Positions 1-8,273 of a stretch of DNA of 41,941 nucleotides are shown here, piece after piece (positions within the stretch are counted from its first letter, which is position 1; every line of letters begins with the position of its first letter). Both the position numbers and the translations under genes were made by a program. The notes below the pieces were generated by a model. The model had not been told where the DNA came from. It was given only the letters and a program-made list of their open reading frames with translations, and did no database searches. This stretch comes from an uncultured Eubacteriales bacterium (GTDB lineage: Bacteria > Bacillota > Clostridia > Oscillospirales > Acutalibacteraceae): the NCBI GenBank assembly GCA_934489735.1, contig CAKSSR010000016.1:1-41941 (forward strand), in the 5' to 3' direction.

Positions 1-70
1 GAGAGCACATTGATAAAATTTAAAATTTTTTGCATATGGGATAGATTAAATCACCTCCTTTTTAATATTG

Positions 71-102
71 GACATAGCCTTTTGTCGGGGCGATGTCTTT
101 TT
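71..102 (+). terminator. Rho-independent terminator-like hairpin
   Basis: GACATAGCC (71-79) pairs with GGCGATGTC (89-97) with one mismatch and is followed by five T residues. It probably ends a plus-strand gene lying left of the window. No gene is supported in 1-70. The SD complement at 51-60 (TCACCTCCTT) would face a minus-strand ATG at 33-35, but the spacing of about 15 nt is poor. Confidence 0.5.
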
Positions 103-206
103 GTTGATATTGGGATAGAAATTTAGATCAAGACTTAAAATCGACTTATAAAAGTAAAGGATTGAATTGAAAAATAGAGAGAAAGATTTGCTTATGTTGA
201 GATTTG

Positions 207-266
207 GTTAAGATTTAGTTAAGAATTTGTTAAATCGGACATAACTGGATTGAAATATGTTACAAT
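207..266 (+). promoter_or_regulatory. Promoter P1 with three GTTAAG/A direct repeats
   Basis: GTTAAG (207), GTTAAG (218) and GTTAAA (229) lie at exact 11-bp pitch. TACAAT, a near-consensus -10, starts at 261, 32 bp after the start of the last repeat. No good -35 box is visible, which fits activation by a response regulator bound to the repeats. Sequence 207-290 is a near copy of 583-666 (promoter P2), so this is probably a duplicated promoter. No convincing gene follows it. Confidence 0.6.
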
Positions 267-272
267 ATAGAC

Positions 273-501
273 AAGTTAAATGAAAGAAGTGTTGAGAGGA
301 TCGAGATTCATTTAACTGAGTGTCAGACATTATTCAATTTGGCACTGAAAAGATTTATCAAATTGGATGGTTTTTAAGGATTGGTTATGTGGAAGTTTGT
401 TTAGTATTTGCTTTTGTTATTGGATGGTTGATTTCAGTTCGATAAATTAAGGATTAATTTTATTTAGCTTACGAGAAATTAAAATTTCATACATAAAAAT
501 C
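273..501. other. Gene-free stretch downstream of P1
   Basis: Nothing firm is coded here. One plus frame stays open from about 273 to the TAA at 443-445 and ends in a hydrophobic stretch (VCLVFAFVIGW), but it has no ATG, no SD sequence and no recognisable domain. It may be the remnant of a gene once driven by P1, or chance. Confidence 0.3.
447..494 (-). CDS. Possible 15-residue peptide ORF
   Basis: A minus-strand ATG at 494-492 is preceded by a perfect SD (AAAGGAGA, plus-strand positions 503-510) at 8 nt and runs 15 codons to a TAA, giving MYEILISRKLNKINP. The good SD is the only evidence. No promoter or homologue is recognised. It could be a leader peptide or the remains of a longer gene. 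Confidence 0.2.
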   Translation of the reverse strand: MYEILISRKLNKINP

Positions 502-520
502 ATCTCCTTTTATTGAAATT

Positions 521-550
521 TGACGTTGTCTCTTGATTGAGGCAGCGTCA
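521..550. terminator. Hairpin, terminator-like
   Basis: TGACGTTGTCTC (521-532) pairs with GAGGCAGCGTCA (539-550), a 12-bp stem with two G-T pairs and a 6-nt loop. The T-run after it is weak, so termination is uncertain. It occupies the same place relative to P2 that the hairpin at 71-97 occupies relative to P1. Confidence 0.4.
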
Positions 551-571
551 TTTGTGCTATTAATATGTTTT

Positions 572-642
572 GTTAAGAAATGATTAAGATTATGTTAAGA
601 ATTTGTTAAATCGGACATAATTAGGTTGAAGTATGTTATAAT
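572..642 (+). promoter_or_regulatory. Promoter P2 with four GTTAAG/A direct repeats
   Basis: GTTAAG (572), ATTAAG (583), GTTAAG (594) and GTTAAA (605) lie at 11-bp pitch. A perfect TATAAT occupies 637-642, 32 bp after the start of the last repeat. It drives the Ltp-repeat protein at 737. One-turn direct repeats placed at the -35 position are typical of OmpR/PhoB-family response regulators; which regulator binds is unknown. Confidence 0.7.
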
Positions 643-736
643 ATAATCAAGTTAGATGAGAAGTACTTAGTTTGATATCTATCTAACTTAATATCTACAA
701 AAATTCAATGGAGATTTTATTATGGAGGAATGAAAA

Positions 737-1843
737 ATGAAAAAAGAACAAATAGTTGTTTGTAAAAAATGTGGAGAGAGTTTTAGCAAGGGCAAGTTTC
801 GTTGTCCAAAATGTCACAAACTGAATTTTAGATCAGATGGTCTTTTAGTAGTTGCTAGCGGAACCATTATGGCAGTGTTGATTTCTATTGTTGGAGTCGT
901 TAGCAAGAATATAAATATGGATGCTAATTTGAATAATGTGAGTAGCATAAATAATGTAAAAGATGAATCTACTAGTGGCTTGGGCGACAAAGAGAATGGA
1001 CAGGGCGAAAATTTAAATAAAAATGAATCATTTGATGACGCAGGTTTGGCAAATGCAGAAAATGATTACGATTTTGATGGTGCGAGCGTACCGGCTGAGT
1101 CTAGCAAAGATAAAAAAGATAAGAATGTGGTGAAAGACAAGCAACAAGCTCTAAACAAATCGAAAGAATATTTAAAGAAGATGCCATTTTCTCGTGATGG
1201 ATTGCTAAAACAATTGAAAAGTGAGGGGTTCTCTGAGGCAGATGCGACTTATGGAGTTGATAATTGCGGAACAGATTGGAATACTCAAGTTGATAAAGCT
1301 GTCAAGACATATTTGAAGATGATGCCATTCTCCCATGATGGATTGATTAAGGAACTCAAACGTGCTGGTTTCTCTGAGGCAGAGATAAATCGTGCAGTTG
1401 GTAGTTGTGGAGTTGATTGGAGTGCTCAAAGTGATAAGGCGGTTAAGGAGTATTTAAAGATAATTCCATTCTCTCGAGAAGGATTGATAAAGGAACTTAA
1501 GTATGCAGGATTTTCTGAGGCAGAGGTAGTACGTAGCGTTGATAATAGTGGCACGGATTGGAATGCACAAGCTGTTAAGATGGCAAAGGAATATTTAAAG
1601 GTAATACCATTTTCTCGTGATGGATTGATAAAAGAACTTAAACGCATGAGCTTTTCTGAGGCAGAAGCAACACATGGAGTTGATAGTTGTGAGGCAAATT
1701 GGAATGAACAAGCTGTTAGAAAAGCAAAAGGGTATTTAGATATAGATAAAAAAGTATCAAGAAATGATTTGATTGAGAAGATAAAGAAAGATGGTTTTAG
1801 CCAAGAACAAGCGGAATACGGCGTGTCGAAGAACGGATTATAA
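737..1843 (+). CDS. Zinc-ribbon membrane protein with Ltp repeats
   Basis: The 368-residue protein begins with a zinc ribbon (two CxxC pairs, residues about 9-26: CKKC and CPKC). A single membrane span follows at about 36-57. Then comes a low-complexity Asn/Asp/Glu/Lys linker (about 60-135) and four to five tandem repeats of about 46 residues to the end. The repeats have the pattern YLKxxPFSxxGLIKELKxxGFSEAEA...VDxxxxDWNxQA, which is the Ltp/host cell surface-exposed lipoprotein family (PF07553). The predicted topology is a cytoplasmic zinc ribbon with outside repeats. The family occurs in phage superinfection-exclusion lipoproteins and in cell-surface proteins of Gram-positives; the role here is unknown. 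The SD is GGAGG with an ATG start, under promoter P2. No clear terminator follows. Confidence 0.85.
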   Translation: MKKEQIVVCKKCGESFSKGKFRCPKCHKLNFRSDGLLVVASGTIMAVLISIVGVVSKNINMDANLNNVSSINNVKDESTSGLGDKENGQGENLNKNESFDDAGLANAENDYDFDGASVPAESSKDKKDKNVVKDKQQALNKSKEYLKKMPFSRDGLLKQLKSEGFSEADATYGVDNCGTDWNTQVDKAVKTYLKMMPFSHDGLIKELKRAGFSEAEINRAVGSCGVDWSAQSDKAVKEYLKIIPFSREGLIKELKYAGFSEAEVVRSVDNSGTDWNAQAVKMAKEYLKVIPFSRDGLIKELKRMSFSEAEATHGVDSCEANWNEQAVRKAKGYLDIDKKVSRNDLIEKIKKDGFSQEQAEYGVSKNGL

Positions 1844-1870
1844 TAGGATGAGAGACTTTATTAAGGCTTT

Positions 1871-1941
1871 GTTAAAATTTTGTTAAAGTTTTGTTAAGAT
1901 TTTGTTAAGTGATGGAATTTTGGATCAAGCTGTGGTATAAT
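1871..1941 (+). promoter_or_regulatory. Promoter P3 with four GTTAAA/G direct repeats
   Basis: GTTAAA (1871), GTTAAA (1882), GTTAAG (1893) and GTTAAG (1904) lie at exact 11-bp pitch. TATAAT is at 1936-1941, 32 bp after the start of the last repeat, the same geometry as P1, P2 and P4. The -10 box overlaps the first in-frame ATG of the next gene (1940), which rules that ATG out as the start. Confidence 0.75.
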
Positions 1942-1972
1942 GGACTCAATTAGAAAGAAAGGAATGAGGCAC

Positions 1973-3286
1973 GTGAAAGTTAACAGATTTGTAGCATTAT
2001 CGTTATGTACTTCGATTTTATTGGGATCTAGCATGATGTTGAATTCAATTGCAGATGATACTGTTAATAGTGTGTTTGATTTAGGTAGTGATCAGCATAA
2101 AGTAGCTGATAAAAAATTGACAAAGAGTCAAGTTGTAGAGGATATCGACTGCGTTTTAAGAATAATTAAAGAGGTCGGTTTCGAAAAAGAAGAACTGCCA
2201 GCAGAGGTGGAAGAACAGAAAGAATTAGAAATAAGTAAGTTGGCAGACGAAGTTAGTGTTGTTGATGAATACAAAGCTATTATTGGCATTGTATCCAAGA
2301 TGAAAAATTCTAATACAATACTAGAATCATGTGTCTTCGGTAAGAAATTGCCTATTGGAGTGAATATCGATAACAAGAAGGCAATTTGTACTGATGAGGA
2401 ACTTAAAGGATTTGAGATTAATAGCATTAATGGAATATCAATAGAGGATATGTATAATAAGTTTAAGTCAAATTTCCCTAAGGAAGTTGAAGGATGGGCT
2501 TATAGTAGTTTCTTCGAAAGTCAAAAAGGGTTGATGTCTGATTGGAAGTTGGCATTGTCAGGCATAGATATTAATAGTCCGATTAGGCTCGGTTTGACAA
2601 ATGGAAGCGAAACGAAAGAAAAAGTAGTGGATTTGGTTGAAGTTAATGAAAATGATAAAGCAAATGATTCCTGGGAGACATATACAATTGATAAAAATAA
2701 AGGTGTAGGAGTATTTAGGTTAGATCGTAATAGCTCTAACGAAGAGTATTCAAAGGCTGCAGGTGAATTTTTCGAACAGGTTAAAGAGAATAATTTGAAA
2801 AGTGTAGTTGTGGACTTAAGAGATTGCGAAAAAATGGTATCGGATTTGGAAGCAGATTTGATGAATCGAGTAAAGGATGTATTTGGATTTGACTTGTTTG
2901 AACAGAGTACTAATAATGGCAGGGATGTATCTAAGACGATAAAAGAGAAGATAACTAAAGATAACATAAGTAAGTATATGGGAGAAAATAATAAGTCATA
3001 TAGTAGTAATGTGCTTGTGTTAACATCCAATAAGACACCTGGAGTAAAGACAACAACGGTAGTTAAATATCAAAATAATAAGAAAACAGTTGAGCAAGTA
3101 TCAGGTGATGGTTCAGTAAGCTATTTTGGAGAAAGCACTCGGGAAGAAGTTTTACCGAACAGTAGATTAAAATTTATTGCATCTGTTAGAAAGTCATACA
3201 AATCTGATAGTGAAGAAGATAAGTTGACAAATGATACACAAAATTCACAGGAATCTAACGATTTAGAAGAAATATTAATTGATTAG
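1973..3286 (+). CDS. Secreted S41-peptidase homologue, catalytically dead
   Basis: I choose the GTG at 1973 because the ATG at 1940 lies in the -10 box, and AAAGGA sits 9 nt upstream of the GTG. The protein has about 437 residues. An N-terminal signal peptide (basic VKVNR, then a hydrophobic run) is followed by a helical region, a PDZ-like stretch (LKGFEINSINGISIEDMY) and an S41 C-terminal processing peptidase-like core. The core keeps GVGVFRLDRNSSNEEY, SVVVDLR, VLTSN and VLPNSRLKF. At the expected nucleophile, where active relatives have T-F-S-S-A, this protein reads TPGVK, and the glycine-rich segment after VVVDLR is absent. It is therefore probably a secreted pseudo-protease. A strong terminator follows at 3311. 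Homology rests on motif recall only. Confidence 0.7.
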   Translation: MKVNRFVALSLCTSILLGSSMMLNSIADDTVNSVFDLGSDQHKVADKKLTKSQVVEDIDCVLRIIKEVGFEKEELPAEVEEQKELEISKLADEVSVVDEYKAIIGIVSKMKNSNTILESCVFGKKLPIGVNIDNKKAICTDEELKGFEINSINGISIEDMYNKFKSNFPKEVEGWAYSSFFESQKGLMSDWKLALSGIDINSPIRLGLTNGSETKEKVVDLVEVNENDKANDSWETYTIDKNKGVGVFRLDRNSSNEEYSKAAGEFFEQVKENNLKSVVVDLRDCEKMVSDLEADLMNRVKDVFGFDLFEQSTNNGRDVSKTIKEKITKDNISKYMGENNKSYSSNVLVLTSNKTPGVKTTTVVKYQNNKKTVEQVSGDGSVSYFGESTREEVLPNSRLKFIASVRKSYKSDSEEDKLTNDTQNSQESNDLEEILID

Positions 3287-3310
3287 AAATGAGTTAATAC
3301 ATAATGTAAG

Positions 3311-3352
3311 TGGACTGACTAAGATGAGCTTAATCAGTCCATGTTTTATTTT
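3311..3352 (+). terminator. Rho-independent terminator
   Basis: TGGACTGA (3311-3318) pairs perfectly with TCAGTCCA (3334-3341), with further TAAG/CTTA pairing inside. A T-rich tract follows (3343-3352). It ends the S41-like gene. Confidence 0.85.
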
Positions 3353-3400
3353 AATTCATTCTCAGTTAAAATGTAAGTAATAGCATATCAGAGTAAAAAA

Positions 3401-3476
3401 ATAGCACAGTGACGAAACCAATTCGTAGCACTGCGCTAAAAAATCCATCTTGTAATGTAACAATTTGCTAATATTC
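3401..3476. repeat. Hairpin repeat, copy 1 (with minus-strand terminator)
   Basis: This stretch of about 75 bp is a close direct repeat of 4972-5046. It includes the hairpin whose arms are AGCACAGTG and CACTGCGCT and whose inner arms are ACGAA/TTCGT. Read on the minus strand, the hairpin is followed by a T-run and ends the ATPase gene at 3495. The same hairpin core forms the tRNA-Ser terminator at 12693. Confidence 0.75.
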
Positions 3477-3494
3477 GTTCCTTGAGCCTTTAAA

Positions 3495-4895
3495 TTAGAT
3501 CTTATTCATTTCCTCAAAGGAAAACAATTTCACATTTTCATTACTTTTGGCGAATTCTATTACTGATTCTTTAAATCCAGACTTTGAAAATAGATAATAA
3601 TAGTTGTCCTTATAATTAAAAATTTTACTTTTTTCTATCAAATGGTTCAGGATTTTTAGATCTACTCTTGCATTTGTCCACTTACACTCTGCAAATATCG
3701 CCTCTTTATTTTTCCTATATGCCATAACATCAATTTCTGCTTCACATTTATTAACTGGGTCATTCCCCCACCATCTTCCAGCTCTACCGGTGAAAAATGG
3801 TAGCTTATCTTTTTTCATAAGTTCAAAGAAATATTGCTTGCAGATCTCTTCAAATGTCAAACCCATGTAATCGTTTAAGTGTGGGAACACTTCATTGTCG
3901 TAAAGTTCCTCACTCAGTCCAGAAACTATACTGCTCATGTTAGGGAAAACAAATCTATACCAAAAGCGAAACATTTGATCGTCTAATCTGTAAATACTTT
4001 TTTCACTAATAGTTTCTGTAATAGGTATCTCTTTCTTAATTATCCCTAGATCGATCAATGAACTAAGATATTTTGCACATTTATTTCCTTCCAATTTCCC
4101 TCCTTTAACAGCAATTTCATTCAATCTTGTAGCCCCTTCTGCAATGGTTTCAATTATTCCATTATATGTTGAAGGTTCTCTCAATTCTTGCTTTATTAAA
4201 TTCAATGGTTCTTCATAAAGATTTCCAGAGGGCGTCAAAAATAGATTAATTATATTTGACTTAACCGACAATTCATCATTAATTTGATTAAGATATCCCG
4301 GCACTCCCCCTGTAATCCCATACAGTATTGCTTGATCTTCTGTCTTAAAGCCTCTTAAAAATTGTTTTGACTCTAAAAAATTAAATGGTAAGACTTTAAA
4401 TTGAGCTGTTCTTCTTCCATACAGAGGACTTTTATATCCCAGCACTTGATTTTCCATAAAACTTGTTGAAGAGCCGCAAAGTATTAAAAACAATTTGCTT
4501 TGCTTAAACTGTTCATCGATATGAGCTTGCAAAATCGATGAAGTTGGTTTAAAGCCGCATGCTAGATATTGATATTCATCTATAATTAAAATGATTCTTT
4601 CGTTCTTAGATATCTTATAGATATAGTCGAAAGCATCTTCCCAATCGTTAAAGTTTGAAGTAGAAGCTAAATCTTGTACTAGGGTAGAGTATACATTTTT
4701 GCTGAAATCTCTCAAATTGATATCACTGTTAGCTTCACGAGAAAGAAAGTAAATTGATTTTTTATCTTTGCAAAATTCTTTTATAAGAGCAGTTTTCCCC
4801 ACTCGTCTTCTCCCATAAACTATAGCAAATTCAAATTTATTACTTTTATACATTTGATTTAATTTATCAAGTTCTTGATTTCTTCCAAAAAACAT
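3495..4895 (-). CDS. AAA-family ATPase with DUF234 nuclease-like tail
   Basis: The start is the ATG at 4895 (MFFGRNQEL), preceded by AGGAGG; an upstream in-frame ATG at 4934 lacks an SD. The protein has 466 residues. A P-loop GRRRVGKT lies near residues 30-37 and a Walker B with sensor-like IILIIDEYQYLA near 105-115. The family hallmarks FGRNQEL and LYGRRTAQFKVLPF are present. The C-terminal half matches DUF234, a PD-(D/E)xK nuclease-like fold, with candidate acidic and lysine residues in AEIDVMAY and FAECKW. This ATPase_2/DUF234 family is scattered and often laterally moved in archaea and anaerobic Firmicutes; its function is not settled. It stands alone between two copies of a 75-bp repeat. 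Confidence 0.9.
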   Translation of the reverse strand: MFFGRNQELDKLNQMYKSNKFEFAIVYGRRRVGKTALIKEFCKDKKSIYFLSREANSDINLRDFSKNVYSTLVQDLASTSNFNDWEDAFDYIYKISKNERIILIIDEYQYLACGFKPTSSILQAHIDEQFKQSKLFLILCGSSTSFMENQVLGYKSPLYGRRTAQFKVLPFNFLESKQFLRGFKTEDQAILYGITGGVPGYLNQINDELSVKSNIINLFLTPSGNLYEEPLNLIKQELREPSTYNGIIETIAEGATRLNEIAVKGGKLEGNKCAKYLSSLIDLGIIKKEIPITETISEKSIYRLDDQMFRFWYRFVFPNMSSIVSGLSEELYDNEVFPHLNDYMGLTFEEICKQYFFELMKKDKLPFFTGRAGRWWGNDPVNKCEAEIDVMAYRKNKEAIFAECKWTNARVDLKILNHLIEKSKIFNYKDNYYYLFSKSGFKESVIEFAKSNENVKLFSFEEMNKI

Positions 4896-4971
4896 TTTTA
4901 CCTCCTGAAAATTAATAAACTTATAAGTTTGCAACTCGTGAGTCTATTATATCACTAACAAAAGCAAAGAG

Positions 4972-5046
4972 ATTGCACAGCGACGAAACCAATTCGTAGC
5001 ACTGCGCTAAAAAATCCATCTTATAACGTAATAATTTGCTGATATT
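4972..5046. repeat. Hairpin repeat, copy 2 (with minus-strand terminator)
   Basis: This is a direct repeat of 3401-3476 in the same orientation, identical over most of its length. It lies between the ATPase and the DUF1294 gene. On the minus strand it gives a hairpin followed by an interrupted T-run, so it can end the ATPase-transporter operon. Confidence 0.75.
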
Positions 5047-5085
5047 TTTCACTTATTTCTTAAGTTTTTTTTAATCAAAGGTTCT

Positions 5086-5352
5086 TCAGTTGATCATTTT
5101 ATTTATCAAATACATTACTAATATCTGAATAACGATCAAAATTGGTATTCCAATTGAAAATTTCTTATGTTTCGTCTTATGATGAAACAAGTGCATTCCA
5201 AACAAAGTTCCAATACTTCCTCCAAAAATTGATATCAGCATCAAAAATCCCTCAGAAATTCTTTCCTTATGCTTAATTGCTCTTTTTTTATCGATATACA
5301 TACACATGCACGATATCAAATTAATTATGATTATTATATAACAAAACATCAT
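5086..5352 (-). CDS. DUF1294 membrane protein
   Basis: An 88-residue membrane protein. An N-terminal span (about 3-20) is followed by the DUF1294 signature: DKKRAIKH, RISEGFL, a GGSIGTLFGMHLF turn and HHKTKHKKFSIGIP. A C-terminal span lies at about 67-84. The function is unknown in the family. GGGAGAG sits 10 nt before the first of two adjacent ATGs. It lies 24 bp downstream of the P-type ATPase gene on the same strand, so the two are probably co-transcribed. Confidence 0.85.
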   Translation of the reverse strand: MMFCYIIIIINLISCMCMYIDKKRAIKHKERISEGFLMLISIFGGSIGTLFGMHLFHHKTKHKKFSIGIPILIVIQILVMYLINKMIN

Positions 5353-5376
5353 TTATTCAAGTCTCTCCCTAACAGA

Positions 5377-7731
5377 TTAAGCCACGCTGTTGTCGATCTT
5401 CACAAATTTATTAAAAAAGTCCAGTAATATGTTTAATTCTATAATTGATAAAGGTAGTAATATAAAGTATATTCCCCAGACCCAGAAGTTAAAAGGGTGA
5501 AGAGAGAATAGGTTGCTAAATCCTAACACGCCCGTAGAGAATCCTAAGATTACAAATATAAGTAAGATTGTTCTCAATTTGTTCAATGGTTTTGATATTC
5601 TATATATAAAAGCTATGCCTATTGTTCCTGTTATCATGATACTTATTGTCGAAGATATATCAAATGGTAATGATATCAACTTTGAGATAAAATTTATCAA
5701 TAGTATGTTAGTTATTACTGTCAATGCGCTTGGTACTGATCGTCTGATCAAATTATGCCACAGACTTTCCTTTACTCTTTCATGGTTAGGTTCTAATGCC
5801 AGTATGAAAGACGGTATGCCTATCGTAAATAAGTTTAAAAGAGTCATTTGAATTGGTTCAAACGGGTAAGGGCTGTTTATAAAAGCGAATATCACGGCTA
5901 ATACTGCTGAATATATTGTCTTCACGAGGAATAGAGATGATGACCTACTTATGTTATTTATGCATCTTCTGCCTTCGTCTAGTATATTTGGCATTGATTC
6001 AAAGTCTGAGTCGAGTAAAATTAGTTGAGCTATATTTCTTGCTGCATCACTTCCGCTTGCCATTGCTATGCTGCAGTTAGCTTCTTTCAATGCCAGCACG
6101 TCATTTACTCCATCTCCGGTCATTGCTACTACATTTCCGTTATCTCTCATGCTTTTTATAAGATCTTTCTTTTGGAATGGTGACACTCTGCAAAAAATTG
6201 AATATTCGGTTGCAGTTTCGCCCAACTTTTCGTCATCAACTTTAGAAAGATCTACATATTTATCATAATTATCTACTCCAACTTCCTTAGCTATACTTGA
6301 TACTGTCCCCACTCCGTCTCCTGATATTATTTTTATATTTACATCTTGCTTTTTAAAATAATTCAATATATCTTTTGCATTTTCTCTAATTTTATCTTTT
6401 ATTAATATAAGCGCTATAGGTTTTATATCCGATGGCAATTCTTCTTGATTAAAATCAAGTTTAGAACTTGCTAAAAGGAGTACTCTTTTTCCATAAGACA
6501 CTTTTTTTATTCTTTCTCCCAGTTCTTTTGTCATATTTTCTTTCAATATGAACTCAGCCGACCCCAGTATGACAGATCCTTCTTGATCACAGTATGCCCC
6601 GGACCACTTTTTCTTAGACGAGAACGGAACAAAGTTAATGTCGTGCTTAAAGTTTTCACTTTTTTCTTCTTTATACTTAACTTTTATCGCATTTATAGTT
6701 GAATTTTCATCCGTAGAGGCATTGCATAGAAATAATATCTTTTTATTTACATAGTCCATATCATTTTCATTCAAAGGTACTATGTCAAACAGTTCCATCT
6801 TTCCTTCTGTAATTGTTCCAGTTTTGTCTAGACATAATGTGTCGACGCAGGCCAATGTTTCTATTCCATACAATTCCTGTACTAAGACTTTATGTTTTGA
6901 TAATCTCATTATTCCAACTGCAAGCACAGTGCTAGTCAATAATACCAATCCTTCTGGAATCATTCCTATCAAAGCTGCAACCGTATGTACTACTGCTAAG
7001 TCAGTCCTGTTTGAGAATATAGACAATTGATTAATATATAAAATAATTCCAATTGGTATGATAGCTATTGATAAAAATTTAATGATTCTATTAATAGTTT
7101 TCATAATTTGCGATTCTATTTTCTTTTCTTTCTTAGCGTCCTTTGATATAGTCGATATATAGTTTTTCTCTCCTATATGTTCTACCCTCGCTATGCATGA
7201 CCCTGAGGTAACATAACTTCCTGAAAGTATAAGTTCTCCTACCTTTTTGCTAATTGGATCAAATTCTCCTGTCAACATTGATTCATCGAAGTTACAACTT
7301 CCTGATACTATAATACTATCTGCTGGCACTTGCGATCCCATTTCTAAACAAATTATGTCATCCAATACTAATTTATTTATATCCACTTCAATTTTTTCTC
7401 CATTTCTTATAACATGTGCTTTAATTGAAGATAGCATTGATAATTTATCGATAGTTCTTTTTGCTCTTATTTCTTGCACTATACTTATAACCGTATTGCA
7501 TAAAATCACTCCCATGAACATAAGATTCTTATAAGACTTAACATATAGCAACGCTATGGCTAATATTATATTCAAAATGTTAAATAAAGTAAAGACATTG
7601 TTCTTTATTATTCTCCATATCGGCTTTGTCTCAACAGATGTATCAAAATTGTATAATTTTTCATTAATTCTCTGTTCAATTTGTTCTGAATTTAATCCTT
7701 TGTCTATATCTGGATAAAATCTTTTTTCCAT
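5377..7731 (-). CDS. P-type cation-transporting ATPase, CtpE-like
   Basis: I choose MEKRFYPDID at 7731, preceded by GGGAGGGG; an earlier in-frame ATG at 7776 overlaps the promoter region. The protein has about 784 residues with the full P-type layout: two N-terminal spans, actuator motif LTGEF (about 153-157), membrane motif PEGLVLL (about 259-265), phosphorylation site DKTGTITEG (Asp at about 302), nucleotide-binding segment KKWSGAY, hinge TGDGVNDVLALK and C-terminal spans. PEGL in place of PEGLP, and the compact N domain, resemble the CtpE/MgtA-like HAD-IC group, which often transports calcium. The substrate cannot be read from sequence alone. It is transcribed from a consensus promoter that diverges from the ylmC/ymxH-like gene. 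Confidence 0.9.
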   Translation of the reverse strand: MEKRFYPDIDKGLNSEQIEQRINEKLYNFDTSVETKPIWRIIKNNVFTLFNILNIILAIALLYVKSYKNLMFMGVILCNTVISIVQEIRAKRTIDKLSMLSSIKAHVIRNGEKIEVDINKLVLDDIICLEMGSQVPADSIIVSGSCNFDESMLTGEFDPISKKVGELILSGSYVTSGSCIARVEHIGEKNYISTISKDAKKEKKIESQIMKTINRIIKFLSIAIIPIGIILYINQLSIFSNRTDLAVVHTVAALIGMIPEGLVLLTSTVLAVGIMRLSKHKVLVQELYGIETLACVDTLCLDKTGTITEGKMELFDIVPLNENDMDYVNKKILFLCNASTDENSTINAIKVKYKEEKSENFKHDINFVPFSSKKKWSGAYCDQEGSVILGSAEFILKENMTKELGERIKKVSYGKRVLLLASSKLDFNQEELPSDIKPIALILIKDKIRENAKDILNYFKKQDVNIKIISGDGVGTVSSIAKEVGVDNYDKYVDLSKVDDEKLGETATEYSIFCRVSPFQKKDLIKSMRDNGNVVAMTGDGVNDVLALKEANCSIAMASGSDAARNIAQLILLDSDFESMPNILDEGRRCINNISRSSSLFLVKTIYSAVLAVIFAFINSPYPFEPIQMTLLNLFTIGIPSFILALEPNHERVKESLWHNLIRRSVPSALTVITNILLINFISKLISLPFDISSTISIMITGTIGIAFIYRISKPLNKLRTILLIFVILGFSTGVLGFSNLFSLHPFNFWVWGIYFILLPLSIIELNILLDFFNKFVKIDNSVA

Positions 7732-7756
7732 TTGACTTCCCCTCCCAATATCGCTG

Positions 7757-7785
7757 ATTATACTATTATTATGCAACTATGTCAA
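7757..7785 (-). promoter_or_regulatory. Consensus promoter of the P-type ATPase operon
   Basis: On the minus strand, TTGACA (plus positions 7780-7785) and TATAAT (plus 7757-7762) are separated by exactly 17 bp, a textbook vegetative promoter. It leaves a short leader before the ATG at 7731. A weaker TATACT on the plus strand (7759-7764) overlaps it and could serve the divergent gene. Confidence 0.85.
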
Positions 7786-7802
7786 CGGAGGTGTCATTAC
7801 TC

Positions 7803-8096
7803 TTGAATTGTAGAACTACTGACATGCGTCACAAAGAAGTTATCAATGTTAAAGATGGTACTAGGCTTGGATGTGTCAATGATGTCGAGATAGATATAAA
7901 ATGTGCTAGACTTGTCTCAATAATTATCTATGGGAAGCCAAAATTTTTCGGCTTGTTTGGTCGATGCGAAGACATTATAATAAAATGGGAGAACGTCGAG
8001 ATAGTCGGTGAAGATACTATTCTAGTCGATTTCTGTCAGCCCTATAGAAAAAAGCGAAGAAAATTTAATTTTTTTAATTTTTTTAATAACGTTTGA
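7803..8096 (+). CDS. YlmC/YmxH-family PRC-barrel protein
   Basis: A PRC-barrel-like protein of about 98 residues. KEVINVKDGTRLGCVNDVEI, FFGLFGRCEDIIIKWENV and IGEDxILVD-like VGEDTILVDF match the YlmC/YmxH family of spore formers. I choose the TTG at 7803 over an ATG at 7779 because GGAGGTG (7787-7793) lies 9 nt before the TTG and because family members begin close to the KEVIN block. The C-terminus has an extra basic/Phe-rich tail (YRKKRRKFNFFNF). The function is unsettled; the family is linked to sporulation by its distribution. A terminator follows at 8106. Confidence 0.85.
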   Translation: MNCRTTDMRHKEVINVKDGTRLGCVNDVEIDIKCARLVSIIIYGKPKFFGLFGRCEDIIIKWENVEIVGEDTILVDFCQPYRKKRRKFNFFNFFNNV

Positions 8097-8105
8097 TGCT
8101 TTTTT

Positions 8106-8160
8106 ATAGCCAAAGCTTACTTCTTGTCGAGGCAGGCCTTGGCTATCTTTTCATTTTTTA
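8106..8160 (+). terminator. Rho-independent terminator after ylmC-like gene
   Basis: ATAGCCAA near 8106 pairs with TTGGCTAT ending at 8146, followed by CTTTTCATTTTTT. It ends the ylmC-like transcript. The rest of 8160-8273 holds no recognisable element. Confidence 0.7.
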
Positions 8161-8273
8161 ATGATATTGTTGTTCAATCGTAGAAAATTAATCCATTTCT
8201 CTACATTTCCAATACAATTGCTATCCGTTTGTTAACAATTGGTGAACTGTGACTTACATATTCTTTCGATTAT

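Noticed and set aside
48..62. ATCACCTCCTTTT, like the 3' end of 16S rRNA
   Set aside because: The preceding bases do not match 16S rRNA. It is simply the complement of a Shine-Dalgarno sequence on the minus strand.
1940..1972. N-terminal extension of the S41-like protein from the ATG at 1940
   Set aside because: That ATG lies inside the TATAAT of promoter P3, so it would precede the transcript start.
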